DNA of 64,000 nucleotides from assembly GCA_020744225.1 (NCBI GenBank), contig JAGMWG010000011.1, forward strand, positions 1,116,001 to 1,180,000, read 5' to 3'. Positions 1-11,503 of this stretch are shown here, one piece after another (position 1 is the stretch's first letter; each line of letters opens with the position of its first letter). This stretch comes from Paraphoma chrysanthemicola (taxonomy: Eukaryota; Ascomycota; Dothideomycetes; Pleosporales; Phaeosphaeriaceae). A program made the position numbers and the translations under genes. The notes under the pieces are model-generated. The model was not told the DNA's origin, did not search any database, and saw nothing but the letters and a program-made list of their open reading frames with translations.

Positions 1-3000
1 CTCCCGCGACTTGACTTCCGCAACACCAATGACCTTCTCAGGCACTCTCGCCAGACGCGCAACATTGAGCCCATATGAGCGATGACTCGTTCCTTCTGCG
101 ACTTCATACAAGAAGACGACTTCCTTGCCGCCATCGCGCTCTTCAAACGACATGTGTACATTTTTCAGCTCCCCGTCGAACCGATCTTGCAAGCGGGCGA
201 GGTGCTGATAATGCGTGATGAAGAGCGTCAAGGATTTGAGGTCGCGAATGACATAGTCTAGAACGGCTTCTGCGATGGCGACACCGTCGAATGTGCTGGT
301 TCCGCGGCCGAGCTCATCGAGGATGATGAGGCTGCGTGGTGTCGCTGATTTGAGGATATCTGATGTCTCGTTCAGTTCGACCATGAATGTTGATTCCCCC
401 TTGAGCATGTTGTCGAAAGCGCCCATGCGTGTGAAGACTGCGTCAAGCATACCGAGTCGAGCTTCAGTAGCGGGGACGTATGAGCCGATCTGGCCCATGA
501 TGGCGATCAGAGCTGCGGAACGAACGTATGAGGATTTGCCGCCCATGTTGGGACCTGTGACAAGAAGGGCGCGAGTAGATGCATGTGAGAGATGGAGGTC
601 GTTGGGTACGTAGGTGTCAAGAAGGAGCTGTTCGACCATTGGGTGGCGCCCGCCAACAATGTCGAGCTCGGTAGTATCGATGAAGGTGGGCTTGACGTAC
701 CCGGGCTGGCTGGCCAGGGTGGCGAGGGAGAGCAAGGCGTCTAGTGTAGCAATACTGTGGACGCAGTCACGTAGTTCTTGGTACTTTGCTGATATGTCGT
801 CGAGCAGTCCTTTGAAGGCAGCGTCGCATGCGGCGGCCAACGACTCCTTGTACTGGTCACGCTCTTGCAGCATGCGCTTGACTTCTGGTGTGTGGAAGCG
901 GAGGATCGCCTTCGTCGCCGATACTTGCTGCCATGATGCTGGGACTTTCTTTTCTTCTGGCGACTTACGCTTGACTTCGATAAGGTACTCGATACCGGCA
1001 ACGGTGACATAGTCAACTTTTGTCTTTCCTAGCTTTGTTGCTGCTTCTTTGCGATGTGTGTCAAGATCGTGCTCTACCGAAGCAATGCTGAGCTTCAAGT
1101 CATTGATGTCCTCGGCTTCAAACTCTTCGCGGAAAAAGCCGTACTTGTCATCGTCTTTCGCCGCTTTGGCGTTGATACGTTCGAGGAAGGCATTCACGTC
1201 TTCGTAGATCTTGGGCACGTTTGAAACAGCTTCGCTGAGCAAGGTTGAGGCGAAGCCGCTCTGCTCAGGCGCCTTGGCTGACAAGTACTGGCTTGCTATA
1301 TCCTGCAGGCTCTGGAGAGCTGCAAGCAGCTCCGGACGCGAGCATTTCTTGTAGTATATCCGGATGAGAACCTTTTCGAGGTCTGTCTTGATCTTCCCGA
1401 GCAGGAACTTGACCTTGTCCACGGGTATAGTGTTTTCACCCTCTTTGAGTTCTTCGACAGCAGCGATGCGCTCTTCCAGCCGCTCCTTATCAATCAAGGG
1501 CCGACCCACCCATTTCCTGAGCAAGCGCTGCCCGAAACGGGTCTTTGTTCTGTCCATCGTCCAGAAGAGGCTGCCCTTTGTGGTATAGTCCGTCTGATTT
1601 TGGTAGATTTCAAGACTTGATAGCGTGTTACCATTCAGGAGCATGTAAGACCGAGCGCTGAAGGGCTGAAAGTACTTGGTTAGGTCGAACACATGTTCCA
1701 ATCCGTAGTCGCTCAGGTAGGTGATCATTGCTGATAGACATATTGTGACGTGCTCTGACAGCTGGTGGACCTTGTCGAGCACGGCGCCCTGCTGATCAGA
1801 TCCACTTTCCTGGCTGGACTTCATCTTCCCAGCGTAGAAGTTCGAGATGTGGCTGTAGGCCTGCGCAGCCATCGTTTTCGGTTTCTCTACTCTTTCGACT
1901 CTTGATCTGTCACCAAACACGTTGGTTTTGCTGGCTGAGAGATGCTGAATCAACTTGTCCGTGGCCTTTGAAAGGTCGCCCACAATCAGAAATTCGGCAG
2001 GAGCGATATGGAGCAGACGTGTTTCGATCTCACTGCGCATGAAGCCATCTTCGAAGTCATCATAGATGATGTCGCCTGTTGCTGGCTGGACAGCCACTAG
2101 ACCAACTTGTACCTTCTCGTCGGTGCCCCAGCCTTTGGCATTTGTTTCCGTGATGCACAAAAGATAACCTGTGGCTTGCGCGCCCACACCGGAGCCACTT
2201 GAAGGGGTCTCTAGGCCCTCCACATCATCGACGTAGGTGCCTTTTGTGTAGAGGTTTGTGAGCTTTCGAACGAAGGGCGTATTTCTATTGTTTCCGGCTG
2301 CTTTAAGTGCTGCTGTTTCCAGTTGACGTACGACCCCGACCTTGTGATTGGCCTTAACAAGGCGCTTCACATGGACTTGTAGGCGGTGTACGGGGAAGCT
2401 GGCAGAGGCAAATCGATCGTAGTGCGCTTCTGAGGGATGCTCATCGTACCTGGCAGGATTAGTGGCCATCTTGCTTGTATTGCATGCTAGAACGAACCTA
2501 AACTTCCCGGGGATGCATACGATGCCCAGCTCTTTCGAAGCCGTCCGCGCATCCTCACCAAAGAACTTGAACTTGTAGCCGACCTCCATGACGATGACGG
2601 TATCTAGATGCTTCCGTTTGATATCAAGGTACTGCAGCTCCATGGGCGTGAGCTTTGATGCCTTCTTCGTCGCGGCACCCTTCTTGCCTTTTGCAGGCTT
2701 CGAGGTTGGCTCTTCGTCTTCGTCCTCGTCTTCGCCCTCTGCTTCCTCACCATTGGCGTTGTCTGCAGATATGATTTTGTTCCGTCTTCGCAGTTCCGCG
2801 AAGCTGTCAGGCTTGCCCAACTTCTTCACGAACTTCTCGTGGAGCTTCTCCCTCTGCCTCTGCGTTGCTGCATCGTCGTCGGCGTTCTCGTCCCGAACCA
2901 CCGGCGACGACGAGAACAAGAACTTGGACGTCCTCTCTGTGATCCTGGGCGGCTTTGGCGTGTTCAGACTCGTTGCTGATGTCTGCACGAGGGAGGGACG

Positions 3001-3303
3001 CGGAGCAGCATCGCCATTGGTCGCCCGCACCCGCTTTGGAGGTGATGCGCGGCTGCTGTCCGCGTCGTCGTCGTCGTCGTGCACATGCTCATCGATGGAG
3101 CGCTTGCGGGCAGTGACTGGCTGTCGCACTGGCAGCGCGTCCTCGTTGTCCGAGTCGTGGTTCGCGCTATTTGTGGCAGCAGGTGCTGGCTTGGGGACGG
3201 GTTTCGGTGTTTGCGAGGGTTTTGGGGTGAAGAAGCTCGAGATGGTCTGCTGCTTACTCTTCTGGGACAGGCCCTGCGAGGACTGGCTGCTTTTGGGTGC
3301 CAT
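1..3303 (-). CDS. MSH3: DNA mismatch repair protein MSH3 (MutSbeta subunit), C-terminus off the left edge
   Basis: MutS homologue that with MSH2 forms MutSbeta and recognises insertion/deletion loops in the nucleus. A single open frame of 1101 codons runs from the ATG at 3303 to the window edge with no intron needed. A PCNA-binding PIP box (QQTISSFF, residues 18-25) lies at the N-terminus, followed by an acidic, low-complexity linker with an Asp run and then the mismatch-binding domain ([26 protein letters not shown] type block). The ATPase domain has the P-loop GPNMGGKSS at about residue 917, and [16 protein letters not shown] further on. MSH3 rather than MSH6 is chosen because of the phrasing of the mismatch-binding domain ([24 protein letters not shown]). 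Only the last few tens of residues should be missing. It is divergent from the gamma-glutamyltransferase gene, with about 0.8 kb between the two start codons. Confidence 0.93.
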   Translation of the reverse strand, partial: MAPKSSQSSQGLSQKSKQQTISSFFTPKPSQTPKPVPKPAPAATNSANHDSDNEDALPVRQPVTARKRSIDEHVHDDDDDADSSRASPPKRVRATNGDAAPRPSLVQTSATSLNTPKPPRITERTSKFLFSSSPVVRDENADDDAATQRQREKLHEKFVKKLGKPDSFAELRRRNKIISADNANGEEAEGEDEDEDEEPTSKPAKGKKGAATKKASKLTPMELQYLDIKRKHLDTVIVMEVGYKFKFFGEDARTASKELGIVCIPGKFRFVLACNTSKMATNPARYDEHPSEAHYDRFASASFPVHRLQVHVKRLVKANHKVGVVRQLETAALKAAGNNRNTPFVRKLTNLYTKGTYVDDVEGLETPSSGSGVGAQATGYLLCITETNAKGWGTDEKVQVGLVAVQPATGDIIYDDFEDGFMRSEIETRLLHIAPAEFLIVGDLSKATDKLIQHLSASKTNVFGDRSRVERVEKPKTMAAQAYSHISNFYAGKMKSSQESGSDQQGAVLDKVHQLSEHVTICLSAMITYLSDYGLEHVFDLTKYFQPFSARSYMLLNGNTLSSLEIYQNQTDYTTKGSLFWTMDRTKTRFGQRLLRKWVGRPLIDKERLEERIAAVEELKEGENTIPVDKVKFLLGKIKTDLEKVLIRIYYKKCSRPELLAALQSLQDIASQYLSAKAPEQSGFASTLLSEAVSNVPKIYEDVNAFLERINAKAAKDDDKYGFFREEFEAEDINDLKLSIASVEHDLDTHRKEAATKLGKTKVDYVTVAGIEYLIEVKRKSPEEKKVPASWQQVSATKAILRFHTPEVKRMLQERDQYKESLAAACDAAFKGLLDDISAKYQELRDCVHSIATLDALLSLATLASQPGYVKPTFIDTTELDIVGGRHPMVEQLLLDTYVPNDLHLSHASTRALLVTGPNMGGKSSYVRSAALIAIMGQIGSYVPATEARLGMLDAVFTRMGAFDNMLKGESTFMVELNETSDILKSATPRSLIILDELGRGTSTFDGVAIAEAVLDYVIRDLKSLTLFITHYQHLARLQDRFDGELKNVHMSFEERDGGKEVVFLYEVAEGTSHRSYGLNVARLARVPEKVIGVAEVKSRE

Positions 3304-4098
3304 TGGCGATGTGTGGGGTCGATACTAAGGTTCGATGTTGGCGCGCGAATGGTGACGCGCGCGGGCAAGTGCGACGCGCTCGCGAAGTCACGTTCTCGTC
3401 CGATCACTCCGCATTACATCATCTCGGAACACATCAAACACGATGCAATGTCTTGTAGAAATGATTCCATGAGGCGAATGCTCATCTCTTCGCGATACAC
3501 CGAATGAACCACAGAGGTTGCAATGGGCCGGGTCACTGAAGGGCCGCTTCCAGCACTGTCAAGCTTCCCAGCCGGCAGCTTGTTACTCTAGACAAAGCTT
3601 GATGCTCAGTGACGTGCCAAACGTCGCGTGTCTCCCACTTTCTTGTGCATCGTGAGAGAATGTTCAACAGGTAATAGCACCTATAGAGAAGGCCATAAAC
3701 AGCTATCTTCCACCCCACAGCATGGCTTATCTGTTCGGCTCATCGCTATCGTCGACTAGGCGCTTTCGCAACCCATGATAAATCAATGCGAGGTACGCAA
3801 GGCACAGTATCAATTTTTTCCTAAGGATTGCACCGAGAGCCTCGTCTCCGCCGCCGAGATTTGACCCGGCCCTTCTCACCGGTCCGTGGTGTCGTTCTCG
3901 AGCAGTTGACCTTCCCAAACGGACCAAAGCCACTTCCGTAAGTGGGGACTGCATGGACTATCATCTACGCACGCAATCGGCAAGGCAAACGAGGCGCCCT
4001 GGTAGCCGGGTCAGGGCCTTAAGTGCACAATGATCTCACTGCTTGTTGATCTTGCTTCGTCCACCCTCCGACGATACTACAACCTTGAGCCTGGGATA
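3304..4098. other. Divergent intergenic region MSH3 / gamma-glutamyltransferase
   Basis: The spacer between two divergently transcribed genes must hold both promoters. I see no conserved reading frame, RNA gene or clear TATA element in it. An open frame begins in phase with the glutamyltransferase at 4030, but its extra 23 residues precede the signal peptide and look like leader read-through. Confidence 0.5.
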
Positions 4099-5914
4099 AT
4101 GGTTTGCGGTACTACTTCTTTGTCGCGGTGGTTGACGGGCCTCTTGACGGTGCAGACCGTGCTTGCGAGCCCTCTCTCAACTTACCCAGCACCGCCCGTT
4201 TTGAAAGACGGCCAGCTTGGTGCTGTGGCTTCAGAGGCTGAGATATGTAGCAAAATCGGAATTGACTTGCTCAAGGCTGGCGGCAATGCTGCCGACGCCA
4301 TGGTTGGTACAGTCGCGTGCATAGGTACGGTTGGAATGTACCATAGTGGTAAGTTTGGATTGCGCAACTCATATATGCAAAAGATTCATACAGAGCTCAA
4401 GACTAACAATGACAGGACTCGGCGGAGGGGGTTTCATGCTTGTGCGAGCACCCAATGGCAGCTATGAGTTCATCGACTTTCGTGAGACGGCACCAGCCGC
4501 GGCTTTCGAGGACATGTACAAGAACAACACCCAGGCCAGTCTGACTGGCGGCCTGGCTTCAGGTATTCCAGGTGAACTCCGCGGTCTCCAGCGCCTCCAC
4601 GAGAACTACGGCAAACTTCCATGGGCTACCGTCCTTCAGCCGGCCATCAATGTTGCTCGCAAAGGCTGGCGTGTCAACGAGGACCTGGTCAAGTACATGG
4701 TTTCAGCAATCGCTTCAGCAGGCCAGAATGCCACTTCCAACTTCCTAGTCAACGACCTCGAGTTCGCGCTCGATTTTGCGCCCCAAGGCCGACTATTGAA
4801 GCTCAACGAGACCATCACGAGGAAGCGCTATGCCAACACTCTTGAAGCCATTGCCCAGCACGGCCCGGATGCTTTCTACGAAGGCCCCATTGCAGAAGCC
4901 ACCATCCGCGCACTGCAAGCCCAAAACGGCACGATGACCCTTCAAGATTTGAGGAATTACACCGTAGCTATCCGCAAACCCTCCACCATCACCTATCGCG
5001 ACTACAAACTCACCGCCTGCTCTGCACCTAGCGGCGGCGAAGTCGCTCTCACAGTCCTCAAAATCATGGAGGGCTACAACAACGTCGGCGTCCCCTCCAA
5101 CCTCAACCTCACGACGCACCGCCTTGACGAATCCATGAAATTCGCGTACGGCATGCGCGCCAACCTCGGCGACCCGCTGTTCCTCGACGGCATTGATGAG
5201 TACCAAGAAGACATGATCTCCGCGGCCACCGCCGCAGAAGTGCGTTCCAAAATCTCAGACACCCGCACCTTCAACACGTCCTACTACGATCCGCAGGGCC
5301 TCGAGAGCCTCGAGACTCCCGGCACAAGCCACATTGTCGCAGCTGATCACACGGGCCTAGCAATCACTCTCACAACGACAGTCAATCTGCTCTTCGGCAG
5401 CAAACTCGTTGTCCCAGAAACCGGCGTCATCATGAACAACGAAATGAACGACTTCAGCATCCCCGGCGTATCAAACGCATTTGGCTACATCCCCAGCCCC
5501 GCAAACTTCATCCGCCCCGGAAAAAGGCCACTCAGTTCTATTTCTCCCGTCATTGTTGAACACCTCAATTCCACATCCCTCATCGACGCGTTTTACGTGG
5601 CGATCGGTGCGGCAGGCGGCTCGAGGATTATTACGAGCACGATCCAGAACTTGATCCATATTCTTGATGGAAATAAGACGGTTGCACAAGCACTTGCCCA
5701 GCCGCGCATACACGACCAACTCATCCCCGCGAGAGTAGAATTCGAGTACACATTCGACAACAGCACGACGGCGTTCTTGAAGGAGATTGGCGCGAATGTA
5801 ACGTGGGTCGCGCCTGGGGGTAGTACCGCGCAGGGCTTGCGGAGGTTAGGGAATGGCACGTTTGAAGCGGCGGGTGAGCCGAGACAGCAGAATAGTGGCG
5901 GGTTTGCGGTTTGA
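4099..5914 (+). CDS. Gamma-glutamyltransferase (glutathione hydrolase), secreted
   Basis: Cleaves the gamma-glutamyl bond of glutathione and its conjugates; N-terminal nucleophile hydrolase family, made as one chain that cuts itself into two subunits. Exons are 4099-4348 and 4416-5914 (582 aa). The 67-nt intron (donor GTAAGT, branch GACTAAC, acceptor CAG) restores the family motif GLGGGGFML exactly. The ATG at 4099 is preferred over the in-frame one at 4030 because it starts directly with a signal peptide (hydrophobic WLTGLLTVQTVLA, then SPLSTYPAPP). Seen: SEAEICSKIGIDLLKAGGNAADAMV near the N-terminus, FRETAP, and PGTSHIVAADHTG, where Thr387 is the expected autocleavage and catalytic residue, then GVIMNNEMNDFS and GAAGGSRI near the end. 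Several N-glycosylation sites fit a secreted or vacuolar enzyme. Full length for the family. Confidence 0.93.
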
Positions 5915-7602
5915 AGGACTGGCATGTGTGTGAGGGAGGGGAGGGGAGGAGGGAATGCATGGGATTAAGATCTAGGATGGAATCAGGTCTCTATGTGGCA
6001 CTGACTTGTAGAAGTCGTGAAATGGAGATGAGATATCAAACCTGATTGACATGTAGATGCAGAAGTGACAATACAACAAATAAATAAACAGCTTACGGAA
6101 TCCCTTGCCCATCATCTTACACCTACGAAACGACCTACTCCTCTATTCTCCGTTCCTTTCCTTCATCTCACACATCTCGCTTCCCAAGCCGCAAACCAGC
6201 CATTTCTACCTCACCCTTTCCCTACACTGATTCCTCAGCAAATCGCTCCAATCTCCCAGCATAGTAACAACCGTCCCCAACTAAATCCTACCCACCCCAT
6301 GCACTCTTCACAGTCAGTCTCAACGCCTCATCACTACAAACCACCATCCCTCATTTCATGAACGTCTGCATGTTTCCAGCATACATTTATATTGTTACAT
6401 CACACCGTAGAAATATCTGAAACTAAACAGAATTCCGTAACATGATAGATCACGACGTACAGTAGTAACGTAGCTTTCTGTGACGAACAAACGCACGATA
6501 TATTCCAACTTCTAGTAGTGTGGGTAAAAGATTTCGAAGAATGTGGTACAGGCAGACACCGCCTATTGCACCTTTACATCTACGGTAGGAGACTCTTAAA
6601 TGCCTTCGCGTAGGTTTACGTCTTGGCCTACAACCCTAATGATATACTGAGGGCTTCTAGGCTATCGCATAAACGCTGTGTATACTACTCTCGTATCACT
6701 CGCATCTATCTGCGGTGCCTGTAAATGGAGTTGCAGATGGAATGCATCTATTGTCCCACCACAGCTGCGAAGGTGCAATACAAGTCTCTCAGATTTGGAA
6801 TTGAATTTTTGGTATTGAAATCTCGTAGCTAGGTTTCGCTATGCGACGACTATCTAGAGTGTCTTGTGCACTCCTACGATATGTGTGGTAGCCAAAAAGG
6901 CCACCCAACGTCTCAATGACGAAGGCTCTCTTGTTTCAAGAGCAAGTATACATTACATGGCAAGGGATGGGGCAGCGACCTTTTGGGGTGATGGGGAGTG
7001 TGTTACCTGAGCAGAAGCTGAGTGTCCGCTCATTATGGTTCCTAGCATGGAAGCGCAATGTTGCCTACCAAGAAGGGCATGAGGCCTACATCCTGAATAC
7101 CAAAAGACTCCGGTCCGGAGTATGCAATGTAGCAGATCAGAGTTCATACGCAGTTGGGGATGGGGCGATTGGACTGCAGGGCCAGACGAACCTCAACTGT
7201 GGCTGAAGTCAGCGGATGGCCTGAACATAAAAGTTGCAAAGACATACCATAACTCCCGCGCAAATCTAGTAGCGAGTCCGCTGACCAGCCTTCTTCGACG
7301 GAGCGACGCTGACGGATACTGGTTCGTCGCTCGGCTTTGCTCTGCAGAAAATTAGGTTAGCAAGCTCCATGTAAAAATTGAGAAGTGGTGATTACATTTC
7401 GCTAGCAGCCGTGCAAATATGGAAGTAAACGACAATGAAGCATATGTGAAGGGAGAACGGCGACGATGCGACCATCGGAAGCGATGCGCCAAGCCAGAGC
7501 CGGACGACCTCGAGGATTGTAACTCCCAATGAGATTTACAACACACGCGAGGTCAATCCGACCGGCGAGGCGTGAGCTGTTGCCACACCTAGTGACGACG
7601 AT
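5915..7602. other. Intergenic, 1.7 kb, no gene recognised
   Basis: Convergent spacer between the glutamyltransferase and PRP39. A purine-rich G/A tract (5931-5953) follows the stop codon directly, and a C/T-rich stretch (about 6090-6360) is open on the plus strand but low in complexity. The remainder has many short frames and no family likeness. Confidence 0.5.
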
Positions 7603-9703
7603 TTATTTGCGCTGACGCTTGTTTGCTGTGTTGTGAGGCTGTCCTTTGCGTTTTTGGGAGGGATGGGAAGCGCTCTTAGCAGTAGCAGATGATACATACC
7701 CGTTGATATCACGATCAAGCTTCATGTACTCCTCCGCGGCGTCCTTTCCTCCACGGTTCAGGAGATAGTCCATATAGTACTGCGACAGCTCCTTGGAGAC
7801 GTCAGGGGCGAAACGACCTTTGGTGCGTAGCAGATCGTATACAGCCTTGACACGCTTGTGTACCTCCTCTTGGTCAGTGGATGGCTGGGCCACCTCAAAC
7901 TCGAGGTACTTGAACCAGAAATCGCGCGAATCGAGGAACTTGGTGTGCTTGTCGGAGAAGACCTTGCGGGCTTCGTCGACAGAGCCTTTGCACTGCCATA
8001 GAATGCGTACTTGCTCAGCAACAAGCGTGCCACCAATGCCCTGATCAGCCTGGCCGATGTACTCTTCAAGCAGGCGCACCGCGGCGTCGTTGCCCTCATG
8101 TCGTCGCTCGACGTTAGCCAAGGCAAGAAGTATCTCCTGGTGCCACGGAGCCTGTTCGAGCATAGCGATATAGATATCACGGGCGACCGATGTACGACCG
8201 AGCTTCTCCTCGAATCGAGCCCAGTTCAGGCGAATGGCCGGTGATGAGATGGACACGAAGATACAGCTGGCACGCATATATATGATGCGGGCATCCTCAT
8301 CTCTGCCTTGTGAGAACATCCAGCGGGCATAACGCAGCCAGAACTCGTCGTACAGCGCGCAGGTCACCAAGCACCGCTCATATAGAAAGCGCGTGCGGTC
8401 GAAGTCGCCTTGCTTCTCCTCGTAGTCGAGATACTTGCGCCAGTTGTTCAATTCGGCGTCGTCAAGCTCGTTGACGTGGAAATACGCTCGCTTGATCTCA
8501 TTCTCGAAACTCCAGCGAGCTTGGACATCCTGCTGTGTGCGCATGTATGCGTCATAGGTGGCCTGATGGATGTGCTGACGCATCTGGCGATCAGCCTCAA
8601 GGGGTGGCTTCTCTGGCAGACCCTGATTCTCGATCGCGATCTGTTTCTGCAAGACTTCAAGCGTCTCAGCGTCAACTAGCTCCTCGATCGGTCGTACGTT
8701 CACCAGAGTTACGTATTTCTCGTAGTATTGCGCGAACGTACGCGAGGCAATGCGTAAGGCGCGGTTCAACAGTTTGGCGGCGTTGGCTGGCTCTTGGACG
8801 CGCTCTTCGAATTCGATGTACTTGTCCCAAAAGGGTCCGTTCTGGAAATCCAGACCAACGAAGTAGGAGCCTCGCTCGAAGAGCCTATGCGGTCAGTTGG
8901 TCTGCTTGCCACTGAAAGTTATGGGAGAGGAAAGAGGGGGTGGAAGAAAGAGGAGGGGGGCAACCAGCTTGTATGAGCAAGTCCATGACAAGGAAGTGAG
9001 CTGCCGTGCCAGAACTGGGTGGCCGACAGCGCGAGCATGGCATGGTACAGGGTATGAGTCTATGAGTCGCAATGCGGGAATGCAGCAGGGTTCTGTTGGG
9101 CTTGAGGTTGCACCGCGATGCTCCAGGGCGCTCGCTGTTCGCTGTGGTGCGATCTGAGTTTATGCGACGGGGGAAAGGTAAGACTTACTCTCGAATGATG
9201 TCGTTGTTGTGCGACGTGTCCATCTTGAAGGCGCAGTAGTTCGCCCACAAGTCCGGAGAGTTTGTAATGCTTGATACGCCGCGCTCGTACACCTAGCAAT
9301 TATTAGCTTCACTGCCATCCAAAACTTTAGGAGCTTGACGGACCATCTCGGCCGTCTCCGTGCCACCGATGGCGAACTCGAGGTCGGCATATTTCTTCCA
9401 GTAGCCGAAGAAGAGCGGGAACTTTGCGAGGAAGCAGTCGTACACGTTGCGCACCAGCTCGATGGCCGAAGGACTTGAGTTGCGGTTCACGCCGTCTTCG
9501 AGGTTGGCCGCGCGCGTGACGAGCACTTCCCATCGCTCGAAATCATCCTCGTTCTCTATCTGTATTGATGTAAGTCTATGGAGCTTTGCGTGGTGGGATG
9601 GGGCATTGCTTACGACCGCGTCGAGGAGCTTCCTGATCTCACCTGCAGCTTCATCGCCAGTGTACTGCACCTGGGCGATAGCGCCTCGACCCAATGCGAT
9701 CAT
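7603..9703 (-). CDS. PRP39: Pre-mRNA-splicing factor PRP39 (U1 snRNP, HAT repeats)
   Basis: U1 snRNP component needed for 5' splice-site commitment; a scaffold of HAT (half-a-TPR) repeats. Exons (minus): 9703-9614, 9559-9344, 9292-9189, 8884-7603, giving 563 aa. Intron 1 is 54 nt and would read through in frame. Intron 2 is 51 nt with an uncommon GTCCGT donor and an AGCTAAT branch site. Intron 3 is 304 nt, long for this genome, with a pyrimidine tract near its acceptor. Diagnostic blocks are VYDCFLAKFPLFFGYWKKYADLEF in exon 2, YERGVSSITNSPDLWANYC in exon 3, FVGLDFQNGPFWDKYIEFE at the start of exon 4, then repeated W-x-x-Y/F HAT units (LNNWRKYLDYEE, EFWLRYARWM, IRLNWARFEEKLGR). A basic tail (QKRKGQ, NKRQRK) suits nuclear import. 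Splicing the third intron joins the two HAT blocks in frame. Confidence 0.92.
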
Positions 9704-10342
9704 TGTGTCGCAAGTAGCGAATTAGGTGTCGCAACAACTAGTCGATGGCAGATCAGTGAAGAATCTGCGTGGCAACTTGGTGGTTGGTTGAAGAGTTGGT
9801 GGTGAGAGCTTCGCGATGCAGGCTCGTGGAGGCTGCGAACGGAGTTCGTGTCGGGGGTTCCACTTTCGTCAGCATCTAGTGCAAAGGCCTCCAAACACCA
9901 CGTGACCATACACTAGTGGTGACTGCAGTTGCAATATGTCACTTTGATTGCGATAAGACACCGTTCAAGAAGCTCAGTGTGACCGAGTAATGAGAGGACT
10001 GGATAACCACTGACGGAAATAAGCAAATGGTATGTACGTTCATAGGTTTGCTCGTTGTGTTGCCCCTCGAGTCTACATGACCGCAATTGGGGATAGAGAT
10101 TGGCAGGAGCAGGCGAGTCAGGACACCGAACCGCTTGTCTGAGATACTTCACGTCTGAGATCAATCATATCCATATCTTCATACTACGTAGTTATAGGCA
10201 TAGACTTTTCTAGCGGGCATTGGAAGCCCAGGTATCAATCATCAACAAGTCGCCACGCAGTCTTTCACATCATCAACCGTGACTCCAGCCTCTAAAAACA
10301 CCCATGACCGCAAAATCCCTCCGGCAGACGACTCGCACCAAG
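9704..10342. other. Intergenic, PRP39 upstream region
   Basis: Between the PRP39 start and the 3' end of the next minus-strand gene. No open frame with family likeness and no RNA gene seen. It must hold the PRP39 promoter. Confidence 0.5.
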
Positions 10343-11503
10343 TCAAGCAGTGCCCTGTTCCTTCACGTATTTGGATGTGTCTTCTCCACCAAAGGAGAAG
10401 GGGCTCTTGCCAACCTCTGGGCTTCGCGGACTGATTGGCAGCGCAAACAAATCGTCGTCATCATCGTCGTCGTTAGCATTGACTGTCGGACCTCGTGACT
10501 GAAATACTGGCGCTGGTCCGGATAGTGCGTTGAGCGAGCCCATGCCGGCAAAGCCCGAGCCCTGTTGCGCAAGATTCGATGGCGGTTGAATTGCAGTAGC
10601 AATCTTCCGCGGCGGTGCTTGTTGCGCCTGAGGTTGCTGTGGAGGCTTCGCAGCAAGTGCAGCTGGATTCGCGCCTTTGAACAGGGCAAATGACGAGACG
10701 GCGACGTCAGACGATTCGGGCGACAGTGGGTTGGAATGTGGCATGCCACCAATAGGCGTCAGATCCTCTTTGTTGGTGCTCAGCTTCAAGCCGGCGAGCT
10801 TCTCCATCAACCGTCCTCCACCAGGGGTTCGTGGACTGGCAGGGCCACCTTTCAGCTGGGCTACTGAGGGCTCGGAAAGTTGCAAGCTGAGCCCAGCTGG
10901 ACGGGCATTCACGCCGAATGTTGTTTCTATCCACTCCTTCTCGTCGACGGCCATCTGCAGGCCGATGCCCTCAATGTTGTTCCGCGACTCTGCATCGATC
11001 TCTTTCTGCAACACCTGCAGCCTCTTCTTTGCCCAAATAGTGTGGAGCACGCCCTTCTTACCCGCCGCACGCGCAGATGCGCCTAGTTCAGGGGGGAACA
11101 GAGCAGGCAGCGGATTTGTGTGCCACACGACTGGTGGTTTTGTCGTGTCTTGGGGCCGTAGAGTCAGAGACACGCTGGTCGGCACTGCAACTCCTGGCGG
11201 AAGCAAGAAGTACATCCTGTGAACATTGTTGTCGAGTTGGTCATTGCCCGTGGCGGGCAAGACCCTCGTGCTGCCATCCCAACTTATGTGCCAGTTTCCA
11301 CGTATGCCAAAAGTAGTTCTATCATCCTCCCACTCCACCATCAGGATCTTTGTGCCCTCTGTGGCGTTGGCATGGCCGGCCTGGTACTCGTAGCGGGCGA
11401 GCGCATTCGTGCTAGAGATGCTCGGCGACTCCACCTCGTCCTTCGCAGGACCCCTCGTGGTTGTGTCTACAGCTGCGAACGGAATGGTGGCTGGAGAAGC
11501 CAT
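10343..11503 (-). CDS. Conserved-looking fungal protein of unknown function with Asp tract
   Basis: A single-exon frame of 386 aa from the ATG at 11503. I do not recognise the family. Residues about 1-190 look like a folded domain rich in W and aromatic residues (ILMVEWEDDRTTFGIRGNWHISWDG, HRMYFLLPPGVAVPTSVSLTLRPQ, WIETTFGVN). They are followed by a region rich in Pro, Ser, Ala and Gln (PPQQPQAQQAPP), a run of seven Asp (ANDDDDDDDLFALP) and a short Ser/Phe C-terminus (PFSFGGEDTSKYV). No signal peptide or membrane span is visible. The low-complexity tail suggests a cytosolic or nuclear adaptor-like protein, but that is inference. Strong codon regularity and length make it very likely a real gene. 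Confidence 0.75.
   Translation of the reverse strand: MASPATIPFAAVDTTTRGPAKDEVESPSISSTNALARYEYQAGHANATEGTKILMVEWEDDRTTFGIRGNWHISWDGSTRVLPATGNDQLDNNVHRMYFLLPPGVAVPTSVSLTLRPQDTTKPPVVWHTNPLPALFPPELGASARAAGKKGVLHTIWAKKRLQVLQKEIDAESRNNIEGIGLQMAVDEKEWIETTFGVNARPAGLSLQLSEPSVAQLKGGPASPRTPGGGRLMEKLAGLKLSTNKEDLTPIGGMPHSNPLSPESSDVAVSSFALFKGANPAALAAKPPQQPQAQQAPPRKIATAIQPPSNLAQQGSGFAGMGSLNALSGPAPVFQSRGPTVNANDDDDDDDLFALPISPRSPEVGKSPFSFGGEDTSKYVKEQGTA

Noticed and set aside
2588..3328. 246-codon plus-strand frame opposite the MSH3 N-terminus
   Set aside because: Ser/Ala-rich by-product of the Glu/Asp/Ala-rich linker of MSH3 on the other strand.
6065..6361. 98-codon plus-strand frame, Pro/His/Ser/Thr-rich
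   Set aside because: Low-complexity C-rich DNA in a 3' flank; no start context or homology.
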